Shown here piece after piece: positions 41,954 to 49,011 of a DNA stretch of 49,011 nt (within the stretch, counting starts at the first letter, position 1; each line of letters begins with the position of its first letter). Made by a program: the position numbers and the translations under genes. This stretch comes from Terriglobia bacterium (GTDB taxonomy: Bacteria; Acidobacteriota; Terriglobia; Bryobacterales; Bryobacteraceae). The stretch spans positions 1-49,011 of the forward strand of contig JAJPHS010000177.1 in NCBI GenBank assembly GCA_021325175.1, in the 5' to 3' direction. The notes below the pieces were generated by a model. That model did no database searches, had not been told where the DNA came from, and worked only from the letters and a program-made list of their open reading frames with translations.

Positions 41954-44900
41954 CTAGCCGGCGAGAACTTCCATCGCCTCGGACCCGCAGATGCGGACGA
42001 TCTCGGCGCAAAACTCCCTGTCCGGGCGAACTTTCGCCGTAACGTCCAGGATAACCGAGAAGTCGCGCGATTTTTCAAGCCGCAGCCGGACCTCGGTTTC
42101 GCCGGGCTTTTTTTGGAACAGCTCGCGCAGCAAAGCGGCGCGATCGGAAGACCCGGCGCCGTTCACCGGCACGCGAATCGAGATGAGCGAGGGCAGATTC
42201 AGCCGCGCATTTTCGAGCGCCACAATGTCCTGCACCGAAATCTTCGGCGGCGCGTTCTCTTCCGGAAGCACCAGCCCGCGCACCAGGACGGCTTTATCTT
42301 CGCTAAGACAGGGCATCAGCCGCTCATACTGCGTCGAAAACACCATGGCGTCGGCCGAGCCTTCCAGATCCTCGATCTGCATCGAGGCCCACAGTTTTCC
42401 CTCTTTACTGCGGCGCCGCTGAATCCCGGTGAGAATGCCGCACAGCGCGACCTCGGTGTTTTTCCCCAGTCCCTCCAATTGCGCCGTCGTGTGCGTCGCC
42501 AGCTCGCGGACCTTATCCATGTACTGATCGAGCGGATGGCCGGTGATAAAGAAGCCCAGCGTTTCTTTTTCTCCGGCGAGCTTTTCCGCGCTTGTCCAGT
42601 CGTTGATTTTCGGCAGCGGATGCTCGGCAGGCGCCTGCTCCTCCATCAGCGTGGCGAACAAACCGGACTGCCCGCTTTTCCGGTCCTTGAGCGCGCGCGA
42701 TCCGGCTTCCATGGCGCTGTCGATGATCGCGAACAACTGCGCGCGGGTGCCTTCGAGCGAATCCATCGCGCCGGCCTTGATGAAGCTTTCCATCATCCGG
42801 CGGTTCACCGCGCCCAGATCGACGCGCTCGCAAAACTCATAGAGCGAGCCGAAGCGCCCCGCCTTGCGCGCTTCGACGATCGATTCGACAGCGCCCGGGC
42901 CCACGTTCTTAATCGCTCCCAGACCGAAGCGGATACCCGATTCGTCGCCGTTTTCGACCGGAGTGAAATCGAAATCCGAGGAGTTCACGTCCGGAGGAAG
43001 CACGCGGATTCCCATTTCCCGGCACTCGTTAATATATTTGACCACTTGCGCCGTATTGCCGGTCTGCGAAGTGAGCAGCGCCGACATGAACTCCAGCGGA
43101 TAATGCGTTTTGAGATACGCGGTAATAAAGGCCAGATAGGCGTACGCCGCCGAGTGCGATTTGTTGAATCCGTACCCGGCGAATTTCGCCATCTGGTCGA
43201 AGATTTTTTCCACCTTGCGCGGCGAATGGCCCTTAGCCGTCGCGCCAGCGAGAAATCGCGCGCGCTGCTTGTCCATCTCCTCTTTTTTCTTTTTGCCCAT
43301 CGCGCGCCGCAGCAGATCGGCTTCGCCCAGCGAGTAACCGGCCAAGCGGCTGGAGATTTGCATCACCTGCTCCTGATACACGATCACCCCGAAGGACTCT
43401 TCGAGAATGTCTTTCAGCTCGGGAAAATCGTAGTGGACCTCCTTGCGCCCGTGCTTGCGATCGATAAAGTCATCGATCATGTCCATGGGGCCGGGGCGAT
43501 AGAGCGCATTCAGCGCAATCAGATCGTCCAGCCGATCCGGCTGATAACGGCGCAGAATGTCGCGCATGCCGGGCGATTCAAACTGGAAAATCCCGCTGGT
43601 ATAGCCCTTGCAAAATACGTGCTCGTAGGTTTTCTTGTCGTCAAGCGGCACATCCTCCACGCGAAGCCTTACGCCGCGATGCCGCTCGATCCGCTTGAGC
43701 GTGTCGTCGATGATGGTCAGCGTGGTCAGTCCCAGAAAATCCATCTTGAGCAGACCCAGCTTTTCCAAACCGACCATGTCGTACTGCGTGACGACTTCGT
43801 CCTTGTTCGTCTTATAGAGCGGGACTAGATCCTTGAGCGGCGCCGGTGAGATGACCACTCCGGCGGCGTGCACGCTGGCGTTGCGCGCCATTCCTTCCAG
43901 CCGCTGCGCGGTTTCAAGCACCTCCTGGACACGCGGGTCCTTCCGCGCCAGATCGTCCAACTGCGGCTCCATCTGCCGCGCGTCCTTGATCTTGATGTTC
44001 AGCGGCATGGCCGGGATCAGCTTGGTGATCCTGTCCATGTCGGCGAAGCTGATATCCAGCGCGCGGCCGACGTCCTTGATCGCGGCGCGCGCGCCCAACG
44101 TCCCAAAGGTGATGATCTGCGCCACCTGCTCGCGCCCGTACTTTTCCGTGACGTACTGAATCACCTGGCCGCGGCCCCGCGTGCAGAAATCGATATCGAT
44201 ATCGGGCATGCTGATGCGCTCCGGATTCAGGAAGCGCTCGAAAATCAGCCCGTAGGCGAGCGGATCGATATCGGTGATCTCCATGGCCCAACTGACCAGG
44301 CTGCCGGTGGCCGATCCGCGCCCGGGACCCACCGGAATTCCCGACTGTTTCGCGAAGCGGATGAAGTCCCAGACGATGAGAAAGTAGCCGGAGAACTTCA
44401 TCTGCTGGATCATTTTGATTTCGCGATCCAGGCGTTCGACATATTCGTTCAGATCGTGCCGGAGCTTTCCTTGCGCCGCCAGTGCTTCCAGTCGCGCGCG
44501 GCGCTTCTCGAAGGACTGGCGCGCGACGTATTCAAAATACGTGTCGGTGGAGTGTCCTTCCGGAATCGGAAATTTGGGGAACGGCTCCTTCACCGGCTCC
44601 AGCTTCAACTGGCAGCGCTGCGCGATATCCCAGGTCCGGTCCAGCGCGTGCTCGACCTCGCCGAACAGCGTCATCATCTCTTCGCGCGACTTCAAATAAA
44701 ACACCGGCTGCTCGAAGCGCATCCTATTGCTGTCCGACATGGTCTTGCCGGTTTGGATGCACAGCAGAATTTCGTGCGCGCGCGCGTCTTCCTGCCGCAA
44801 ATAATGCGAATCGTTGGTGGCGACCAGCGGAATCCCGGTGTCGGTGGCGAGCCGGTGAATGAGCGGCAACACGCGCTTATCCGGATCGAGGCCGTGATCC

Positions 44901-45424
44901 TGCAATTCGAGAAAAAAATTGCCGCGGCCGAACAGATCGGTGTATTCGTAGGCGAGCCTGCGCGCGTCCTCGTAGCGGTCCGCGAGCAGGGTCTCGTTGA
45001 TATCGCCGCGCAGGCACGCCGAAAGCGCGATCAAACCTTTCGCGTGCCGCGACAGCAGGTCCTTGTCGATGCGGGGCTTGTAGTAGAAGCCCTCCAGATA
45101 GCCGGTGGAGACAAGCTGGATCAGGTTCCGATAGCCTTCCGCGTTTTCACACAGCAGCACCAGGTGGTTATAGCGGTTGGTATCGCTCTTGTTGGCGTGG
45201 CCCTGCTGCGCGACGTAAACTTCGCAGCCGATCACCGGATGAATGCCCTTTTCCTTGGCCTTGTGGTAAAACTCGACCGCGCCGAACAGATTGCCATGAT
45301 CGGTCATGGCCACCGCGGGCATGTTTTGCTCCGCCGCAAGATCCATCAACTGGGAGATTTCGCAGGCTCCATCGAGCAGGGAATAATCCGTGTGGCAATG
45401 CAGATGAACAAAAGGCGCGGACAT
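41954..45424 (-). CDS. dnaE: DNA polymerase III subunit alpha
   Basis: An 1156-residue replicative polymerase of DnaE1 type. The N-terminal PHP domain has all nine metal-ligand positions known from mycobacterial DnaE1: H9, H11, D18, H43, E68, H87, C137, D205 and H207. The catalytic aspartates are D410 and D412 in MPDIDIDFC, with a third in LLKMDFLGL. The thumb, tau-binding and OB-fold regions follow (ALCGILTGIQRRRSKEGKLW). Length equals E. coli DnaE. A TATACT -10-like box lies at 45459-45454; ribosome-binding site weak. accA follows 12 bp later. Confidence 0.97.
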   Translation of the reverse strand: MSAPFVHLHCHTDYSLLDGACEISQLMDLAAEQNMPAVAMTDHGNLFGAVEFYHKAKEKGIHPVIGCEVYVAQQGHANKSDTNRYNHLVLLCENAEGYRNLIQLVSTGYLEGFYYKPRIDKDLLSRHAKGLIALSACLRGDINETLLADRYEDARRLAYEYTDLFGRGNFFLELQDHGLDPDKRVLPLIHRLATDTGIPLVATNDSHYLRQEDARAHEILLCIQTGKTMSDSNRMRFEQPVFYLKSREEMMTLFGEVEHALDRTWDIAQRCQLKLEPVKEPFPKFPIPEGHSTDTYFEYVARQSFEKRRARLEALAAQGKLRHDLNEYVERLDREIKMIQQMKFSGYFLIVWDFIRFAKQSGIPVGPGRGSATGSLVSWAMEITDIDPLAYGLIFERFLNPERISMPDIDIDFCTRGRGQVIQYVTEKYGREQVAQIITFGTLGARAAIKDVGRALDISFADMDRITKLIPAMPLNIKIKDARQMEPQLDDLARKDPRVQEVLETAQRLEGMARNASVHAAGVVISPAPLKDLVPLYKTNKDEVVTQYDMVGLEKLGLLKMDFLGLTTLTIIDDTLKRIERHRGVRLRVEDVPLDDKKTYEHVFCKGYTSGIFQFESPGMRDILRRYQPDRLDDLIALNALYRPGPMDMIDDFIDRKHGRKEVHYDFPELKDILEESFGVIVYQEQVMQISSRLAGYSLGEADLLRRAMGKKKKEEMDKQRARFLAGATAKGHSPRKVEKIFDQMAKFAGYGFNKSHSAAYAYLAFITAYLKTHYPLEFMSALLTSQTGNTAQVVKYINECREMGIRVLPPDVNSSDFDFTPVENGDESGIRFGLGAIKNVGPGAVESIVEARKAGRFGSLYEFCERVDLGAVNRRMMESFIKAGAMDSLEGTRAQLFAIIDSAMEAGSRALKDRKSGQSGLFATLMEEQAPAEHPLPKINDWTSAEKLAGEKETLGFFITGHPLDQYMDKVRELATHTTAQLEGLGKNTEVALCGILTGIQRRRSKEGKLWASMQIEDLEGSADAMVFSTQYERLMPCLSEDKAVLVRGLVLPEENAPPKISVQDIVALENARLNLPSLISIRVPVNGAGSSDRAALLRELFQKKPGETEVRLRLEKSRDFSVILDVTAKVRPDREFCAEIVRICGSEAMEVLAG

Positions 45425-45499
45425 GGATGCGATCCAATCCGGGGGAGAACTTCAGTATAACGCGCGCCTTTCTGTCAGGAACGAAGCCAAGCTCAGGCG

Positions 45500-45515
45500 G
45501 GCCCTGGCGAGGGCC
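45500..45515 (-). terminator. perfect hairpin between the receiver-like gene and dnaE
   Basis: GGCCCT (45500-45505) and AGGGCC (45510-45515) with a GGCG loop lie 40 bp after the receiver-like gene and 76 bp before dnaE. There is no T-run, so it is a weak terminator or RNA-processing site at best. Confidence 0.35.
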
Positions 45516-45554
45516 AAGATTGATTCCGCTCGCCGTTACGATTCAATGATCCGA

Positions 45555-46166
45555 CTACACCGACATTGGCTGAGCAGGCCATAAGCTGGACCGGTCCCAG
45601 TCCAGTTCCTCGATCGCTTCCGCCAGGGCCAGCGCTCCGTTGACCAGCGGAACAAATCGTTCCCGGTCCACAGGCTTGCGGGCCCCGTCGTATCCTCCGC
45701 AGTTCACGACTTCATCGCGGAGATTCCCAGGAAACGCCGCCCCGAGCACTATGGGAATCGCCGGCTGCGGTGATGCGGCGAAGGCCCGCAAAGCAGTTTG
45801 CCAGTCCACGGGCATGTCGAAATCGTAAATCAGCACGCAAGGGCGGCTGCCGGTGCGAAGCAGGAGCGCGTCCTGGAGAGATGAGGCAAACAAAATATGC
45901 CATCGCTGTTCAATGGCAAGCACCCGCAGGTCCATCCGGCAGCGTTCGTCGGTGGTGATCGCCAGCACGGTTCTGTTTTCCTGGCTAAACTGCTCCCATT
46001 TGCGAATGAAATCCCGGCCCCGTTCAAGTAGCTGGTTCGCCACGCCTCGCCAGTTAACCCGCATTTGGTTCGAGTATGGACCGGAAAGCGGCGCAAAGAC
46101 CATCCCCGACGGGAGGTAATTTTTCGGGGCCAGGCACGGTAGCGCTCCGGACGGCGTGTGTTGCAA
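45555..46166 (-). CDS. receiver-like (CheY-fold) protein without output domain
   Basis: About 203 residues if the TTG at 46166 is the start; ATGs at 46103 and 46064 are alternatives, and none has a good ribosome-binding site. The C-terminal part (about 65-185) reads as a response-regulator receiver: acidic pair D73/E74 (ITTDER), phosphorylatable D115 followed by P119 (IYDFDMP), and K164-P165 (ARKPVD). The usual Thr/Ser before the switch is replaced (VLGAAF), so the fold is degenerate. No DNA-binding or enzymatic domain follows. It begins 20 bp after the sortase gene, so it is probably in the sortase operon. Role unknown. Confidence 0.6.
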   Translation of the reverse strand: MQHTPSGALPCLAPKNYLPSGMVFAPLSGPYSNQMRVNWRGVANQLLERGRDFIRKWEQFSQENRTVLAITTDERCRMDLRVLAIEQRWHILFASSLQDALLLRTGSRPCVLIYDFDMPVDWQTALRAFAASPQPAIPIVLGAAFPGNLRDEVVNCGGYDGARKPVDRERFVPLVNGALALAEAIEELDWDRSSLWPAQPMSV

Positions 46167-46185
46167 ATTCCTGCGAACAATGCCC

Positions 46186-46776
46186 TTAAGAAGTCTTGTC
46201 CGATACCGGCGCTGGCGTCTTCACTGCTCTAACTATGAAGCGCTCCGGAGCTGGGCCGATGTAGCGGAAGGGATAACAAGTCACCAGGGTCAGCGTATCC
46301 GACTGCGTATTGTTGAGGACTTCAACGTTGTCGGGACGAACGATCTGAGTGGAATGAACGCGGTAAACAGCCGCTCCAGCGGCGGTCCTGAGGATCACTT
46401 CGTCGCCAATGCGGATGTTGCGCAGCGGCCGGAAATACGTATCCCGGTGTCCGGCAAGCGCGATGTTACCCGGTTGGCCGGGCATCGCCGTTCCCCGGAT
46501 ATGTCCCACTGCCCGTCGCAGCGTGCCAGGTTCGGTCCCCTCCAGGATGACCCTTGAGACGCCAAGTCGCGGGATCGCTATTTCGCCGAGCACAGTTCCC
46601 TCGGCCAGGGGAGCCGGCGCGCGAAGCGGCGCGGAACCCGGCGCCGCGCGATAAATCTCGGCGCGCCCCTGAACTTGCGTTGCGCGCGCTTCCCGCCAGA
46701 CTCGCGCGACATAGGCCAGCACGGTAACGCTGACCAGCACCAGCAGGATCTCCAGCACCAGCAAGGCACGCTTCAT
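46186..46776 (-). CDS. sortase (class D/E-like)
   Basis: A 196-residue transpeptidase with an N-terminal membrane anchor (LLVLEILLVLVSVTVLAYVA) and a sortase beta-barrel. The catalytic triad is visible: H110 (ALAGHRDT), C167 (TLVTCYPF) and R179 (APERFIV). The start has GGAGG a few bases upstream. It sits 99 bp downstream of a gene for an exported protein ending in an LPQTA-type sorting signal, the expected substrate. The order substrate-sortase-receiver suggests one operon. Sortases cut after the Thr of LPxTx motifs and join the protein to an amine; in a Gram-negative envelope the acceptor is not known. Confidence 0.9.
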   Translation of the reverse strand: MKRALLVLEILLVLVSVTVLAYVARVWREARATQVQGRAEIYRAAPGSAPLRAPAPLAEGTVLGEIAIPRLGVSRVILEGTEPGTLRRAVGHIRGTAMPGQPGNIALAGHRDTYFRPLRNIRIGDEVILRTAAGAAVYRVHSTQIVRPDNVEVLNNTQSDTLTLVTCYPFRYIGPAPERFIVRAVKTPAPVSDKTS

Positions 46777-46823
46777 CGCTCCAAAACCTCCGGCGGGCGA
46801 ATTCCTAAGCCCGGAAGAATTCG

Positions 46824-46853
46824 CTGACGCGGCAGCCTGAGCCGCCGCGTCAG
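46824..46853 (-). promoter_or_regulatory. 10-bp perfect hairpin between sortase substrate and sortase genes
   Basis: CTGACGCGGC (46824-46833) and GCCGCGTCAG (46844-46853) form a perfect stem with a 10-base loop. It lies in the 99-bp gap between the two genes. The T content after it on the minus strand is modest, so it may cause partial termination or protect the upstream mRNA, giving more substrate than sortase. Confidence 0.55.
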
Positions 46854-46875
46854 ACCGAACCTTTTCCGCGCGTCT

Positions 46876-47703
46876 TCAGAAAGTGCGGCGGCGGAGATAA
46901 TCGGCGAGGATCGCCATTCCCAGAGAGCCCGTTCCCAGCATAGACATCAGAGGCAGCTCACTTGCCGTCTGAGGCAAACTGTCCGGGCGATTGTCCGCCG
47001 GGGCCGGCGAGCCGGCGCCACTGGACGTATTCTCCGCCGGAGCGGCGCTGTTGTTCTGAGCCGTATTGGTGGAATTCGGCGAAGGATTCTCCTTATTCTC
47101 CGGTTTGCTCGCCACTGCCTGGGCCAGCTCGATCTGCTCGCCGGAAGGCTTCACCGCGGTGACTTCCGTGTTTTGCATGGCCTGCACACTCGGCTCGCTG
47201 GCGGACTTGGCCGGTGCGGTGATGTTCTGATTCATCTCATTGGGCATCGACAGAACGTTCTGATTGGTTCGCTTCGCCAATTCAACCGCTCGCGTGTGCG
47301 GATAGACAAACTCCTGGCCATAAAGATCGCCGGGATAGAACCAGGCTTTAATGGCTTCCGGAGACCCGGACGAACGCTCCTCAAAACGGATCACAGGCTT
47401 GTCCGAGGGCTGCAAACGATAATCGGGGATAGCCAGTATCGTGGCAAAAAGCTTCTTCTCGTCTTTATCGAAAACCTGAACGATGTTCCGGTTCGATACG
47501 GAATTCAGAAGCTTGAAAACATAGGTGCCGGCCGGCAAAACCTTGCCTGGAATCTCCACCGGCGCACTGAACGTCACGATGGTTTTCTTATCCCACTCAT
47601 CAGCCCGGATGGGGGAGACCAGCGCGAAGCCGAGAATCGCCACGAACAACATCGCGATGATCCTGCTTCGGCTTTGAATCAAGTTCGCAGTGTTGTTGCG
47701 CAT
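46876..47703 (-). CDS. exported protein with LPQTA sorting signal (probable sortase substrate)
   Basis: A 275-residue protein from the ATG at 47703 (GAGG nine bases upstream). Signal peptide of about 1-34 (IIAMLFVAILGFALVSPIRA). Residues 35-150 form a conserved-looking domain (TIVTFSAPVEIPGKVLPAGT, VQVFDKDEKKLFATILAIPD, FEERSSGSPEAIKAWFYPGD). Residues 155-240 are an Asn/Ala/Pro/Ser-rich linker without structure. The C-terminus is a complete sorting signal: LPQTAS (243-248), a hydrophobic helix (about 250-269) and a positive end RRRTF. The sortase gene follows. I recognise the N-terminal domain as common in Acidobacteria but know no function. Confidence 0.85.
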   Translation of the reverse strand: MRNNTANLIQSRSRIIAMLFVAILGFALVSPIRADEWDKKTIVTFSAPVEIPGKVLPAGTYVFKLLNSVSNRNIVQVFDKDEKKLFATILAIPDYRLQPSDKPVIRFEERSSGSPEAIKAWFYPGDLYGQEFVYPHTRAVELAKRTNQNVLSMPNEMNQNITAPAKSASEPSVQAMQNTEVTAVKPSGEQIELAQAVASKPENKENPSPNSTNTAQNNSAAPAENTSSGAGSPAPADNRPDSLPQTASELPLMSMLGTGSLGMAILADYLRRRTF

Positions 47704-48011
47704 GGTTGTAAACCTCACTTTTTTTCCTTTCTGTAAATTTGCTGAGAAATAAATCGTCGCGGTAAATGCCGCGAAGGGAAACGTTCGGGAAACAACGTCC
47801 ACTGGTAAGTACGCGGCGGCCCGCGCGCCGGTTACAGCCCGATTTCAGCCGGCGCGATCTGCAACCAGCACCGTGCCTCGCTCATCTTTTTTGGCGAGTG
47901 GAACCAAAAGCCGCAAGCAGGCAAGTTCCCGCTTGCCCTTCGCCGCTCTGGTCCTTCCTTCGTCTTTCCTTCCAGAAGCGGCGGGCTTGTGGCGAAATTC
48001 AGGAGGTGTGT
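47704..48011. other. divergent intergenic region, no gene seen
   Basis: 308 bp between the sortase-substrate and DUF3300 genes. Short GC-rich inverted repeats occur, for example GGCAAG/CTTGCC near 47922-47939. Two promoters are expected but no clear -10/-35 pair stands out. No RNA gene was recognised. Confidence 0.5.
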
Positions 48012-48833
48012 ATGAAAAAATTCAGGAGTAAATTCGTCATTTTGGTTGCTGCGCTGTTGCTCGCTGTCGCGCCGATGTTTGCTCAGCCTGTTCCTCTCAG
48101 GGCGGATCAGTTGGATCAACTGGTCAGCAGAATCGCGCTATATCCCGATCCGCTGCTGGCCCAGATCCTGACCGCATCGACGTATCCGGATCAGATTCCG
48201 GAAGCGGCGGCTTGGGCCGAAGGACACAGCTATCTCCATGGGGACGAACTGGCGAACGCGATCTCCGCCGATCATCTTAACTGGGATCCGAGCGTGCTGG
48301 CACTGCTACCATTCCCATCAGTGCTCGACATGATGAGTCGCGATATGAGCTGGACGCGGCAGTTGGGTGACGCCGTTCTCACGCAGCGTTCCGCCGTGAT
48401 GGACGCCGTGCAGCGGATGCGCCGGCGCGCCTACGATTACGGGTATCTGCGATCAAACTCCCACCTTCGGATCGGAGTTTATCCCGGCTATATCGAAATT
48501 CTGCCAGTCGATCCGGCTTACATTTACGTGCCAGTGTATGATCCCGTGGTGGTCTTCTCGCGGCCGGTCGGAGGTGTGGTGGTGAGCGCCGCCATCAGCT
48601 TCGGTCCTCCGGTCTGGATCGGACCCGCGCTGTTGCCGTTCGGTTGGGTTCACGCCGGGTTTATTTGGCCTTCGCACGTCCTGGTGCTTGATCGGCAACC
48701 ATGGCGCCGGGTTTGGGATAACCGGCTTACGTACGTGCATCCCTACGAGCGGCCGTGGCATCCGATGGCCCCGCGAGTGGAGCGGCACGAACTCCATGGG
48801 CGGGCGGAAGTTGCACGGCGAGCCCATCGCTGA
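48012..48833 (+). CDS. DUF3300-family exported protein
   Basis: A 273-residue protein. ATG at 48012 has a strong AGGAGGTG upstream and begins a signal peptide (MKKFRSKFVILVAALLLAVA). The mature part matches DUF3300: LDQLVSRIALYPDPLLAQIL, TYPDQIPEAAAWAE, a WDPSVLALLPFPSVLDMM segment, LGDAVLTQRSAVMDAVQRMR and VDPAYIYVPVYDP. The C-terminus is aromatic and His/Arg-rich. Function of the family is unknown. It is convergent with the 5S rRNA gene, sharing the terminator between them. Confidence 0.9.
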   Translation: MKKFRSKFVILVAALLLAVAPMFAQPVPLRADQLDQLVSRIALYPDPLLAQILTASTYPDQIPEAAAWAEGHSYLHGDELANAISADHLNWDPSVLALLPFPSVLDMMSRDMSWTRQLGDAVLTQRSAVMDAVQRMRRRAYDYGYLRSNSHLRIGVYPGYIEILPVDPAYIYVPVYDPVVVFSRPVGGVVVSAAISFGPPVWIGPALLPFGWVHAGFIWPSHVLVLDRQPWRRVWDNRLTYVHPYERPWHPMAPRVERHELHGRAEVARRAHR

Positions 48834-48871
48834 GATGAGCCGACCCCGGTAAGCAAAAAGTCGGTAAACAA

Positions 48872-48904
48872 AAAGCCCCGGGTTGCGACCGGGGCTTTCT
48901 TTTT
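48872..48904. terminator. bidirectional Rho-independent terminator
   Basis: AAAGCCCCGG (48872-48881) pairs with CCGGGGCTTT (48889-48898) around a seven-base loop. A T-rich run follows on the plus strand and on the minus strand (TTTTTGTTTA). It can end both the DUF3300 transcript and the rRNA operon. Confidence 0.9.
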
Positions 48905-48905
48905 A

Positions 48906-49011
<106 letters not shown>

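Noticed and set aside
41786..45460. Two long plus-strand frames (680 and 530 codons) opposite accA/dnaE
   Set aside because: The opposite strand encodes well-conserved AccA and DnaE; the antisense products show no family features.
46876..46980. PEP-CTERM/exosortase signal at the end of the sortase substrate
   Set aside because: The motif is LPQTA, not PEP, and an adjacent gene is a true sortase with His/Cys/Arg, not an exosortase.

Overview
The window looks like a chromosomal segment of an Acidobacteriota bacterium, most likely of the Solibacter/Bryobacter group (Bryobacterales). The taxonomic clues come from gene content: an orphan duplicated FtsX/MacB-type permease of the acidobacterial 'ADOP' kind; two huge secreted NHL-repeat proteins, both with C-terminal segments resembling the Solibacter C-terminal domain; an Oar-like TonB-dependent receptor with an N-terminal carboxypeptidase-regulatory-like domain; and many exported peptidases and esterases. 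The DNA is GC-rich by eye. I see no transposase, integrase, phage gene, tRNA or CRISPR array. The only RNA gene is a truncated 5S rRNA at the right edge.

Layout. 1-7.8 kb: the tail of an unknown gene and a methyltransferase (+); an exported HD-domain protein with an exported methyltransferase (-); galU (-); a family 5 uracil-DNA glycosylase (+); and a minus-strand pair of secreted M14 peptidase and subclass B3 metallo-beta-lactamase. 7.9-18.4 kb (+): the orphan permease; a 12-codon ORF with a strong ribosome-binding site followed by a strong hairpin; a TPR-CHAT protease, ECF-like sigma factor and zinc-finger anti-sigma factor; then a TPR/beta-barrel protein overlapping a TIM-barrel glycosidase-like protein. 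18.5-27.4 kb: a Tat-exported carboxylesterase, an NHL protein, an ExeA-like ATPase and a second M14 peptidase. 27.7-35 kb: a tightly packed TonB receptor, beta-barrel and NHL protein cluster. 35-40 kb: small and large membrane proteins, a PEGA-domain protein, a glycogen-debranching-like enzyme and a degenerate M29-like peptidase. 40.2-45.4 kb: core genes rpmB, accA and dnaE with small companions. 45.5-47.7 kb (-): a receiver-like protein, a sortase and a protein with an LPQTA sorting signal. 48-49 kb: a DUF3300 protein, a bidirectional terminator and the 5S rRNA of an rRNA operon that lies mostly beyond the window.

How the parts may work together. Most non-core genes encode exported proteins for breaking down peptides, esters and glycans, or for handling the envelope. 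Three clusters stand out. (1) The short-ORF/hairpin, CHAT, sigma and anti-sigma cluster could be a self-contained signalling module in which a caspase-like protease acts on the anti-sigma factor or on the peptide. (2) The sortase sits directly downstream of its probable substrate in a lineage with a Gram-negative envelope. (3) The TPR/beta-barrel plus glycosidase pair has the architecture of exopolysaccharide export loci but lacks a synthase here. These functional links are inferred from gene order and motifs; no searches or structure predictions could be run.
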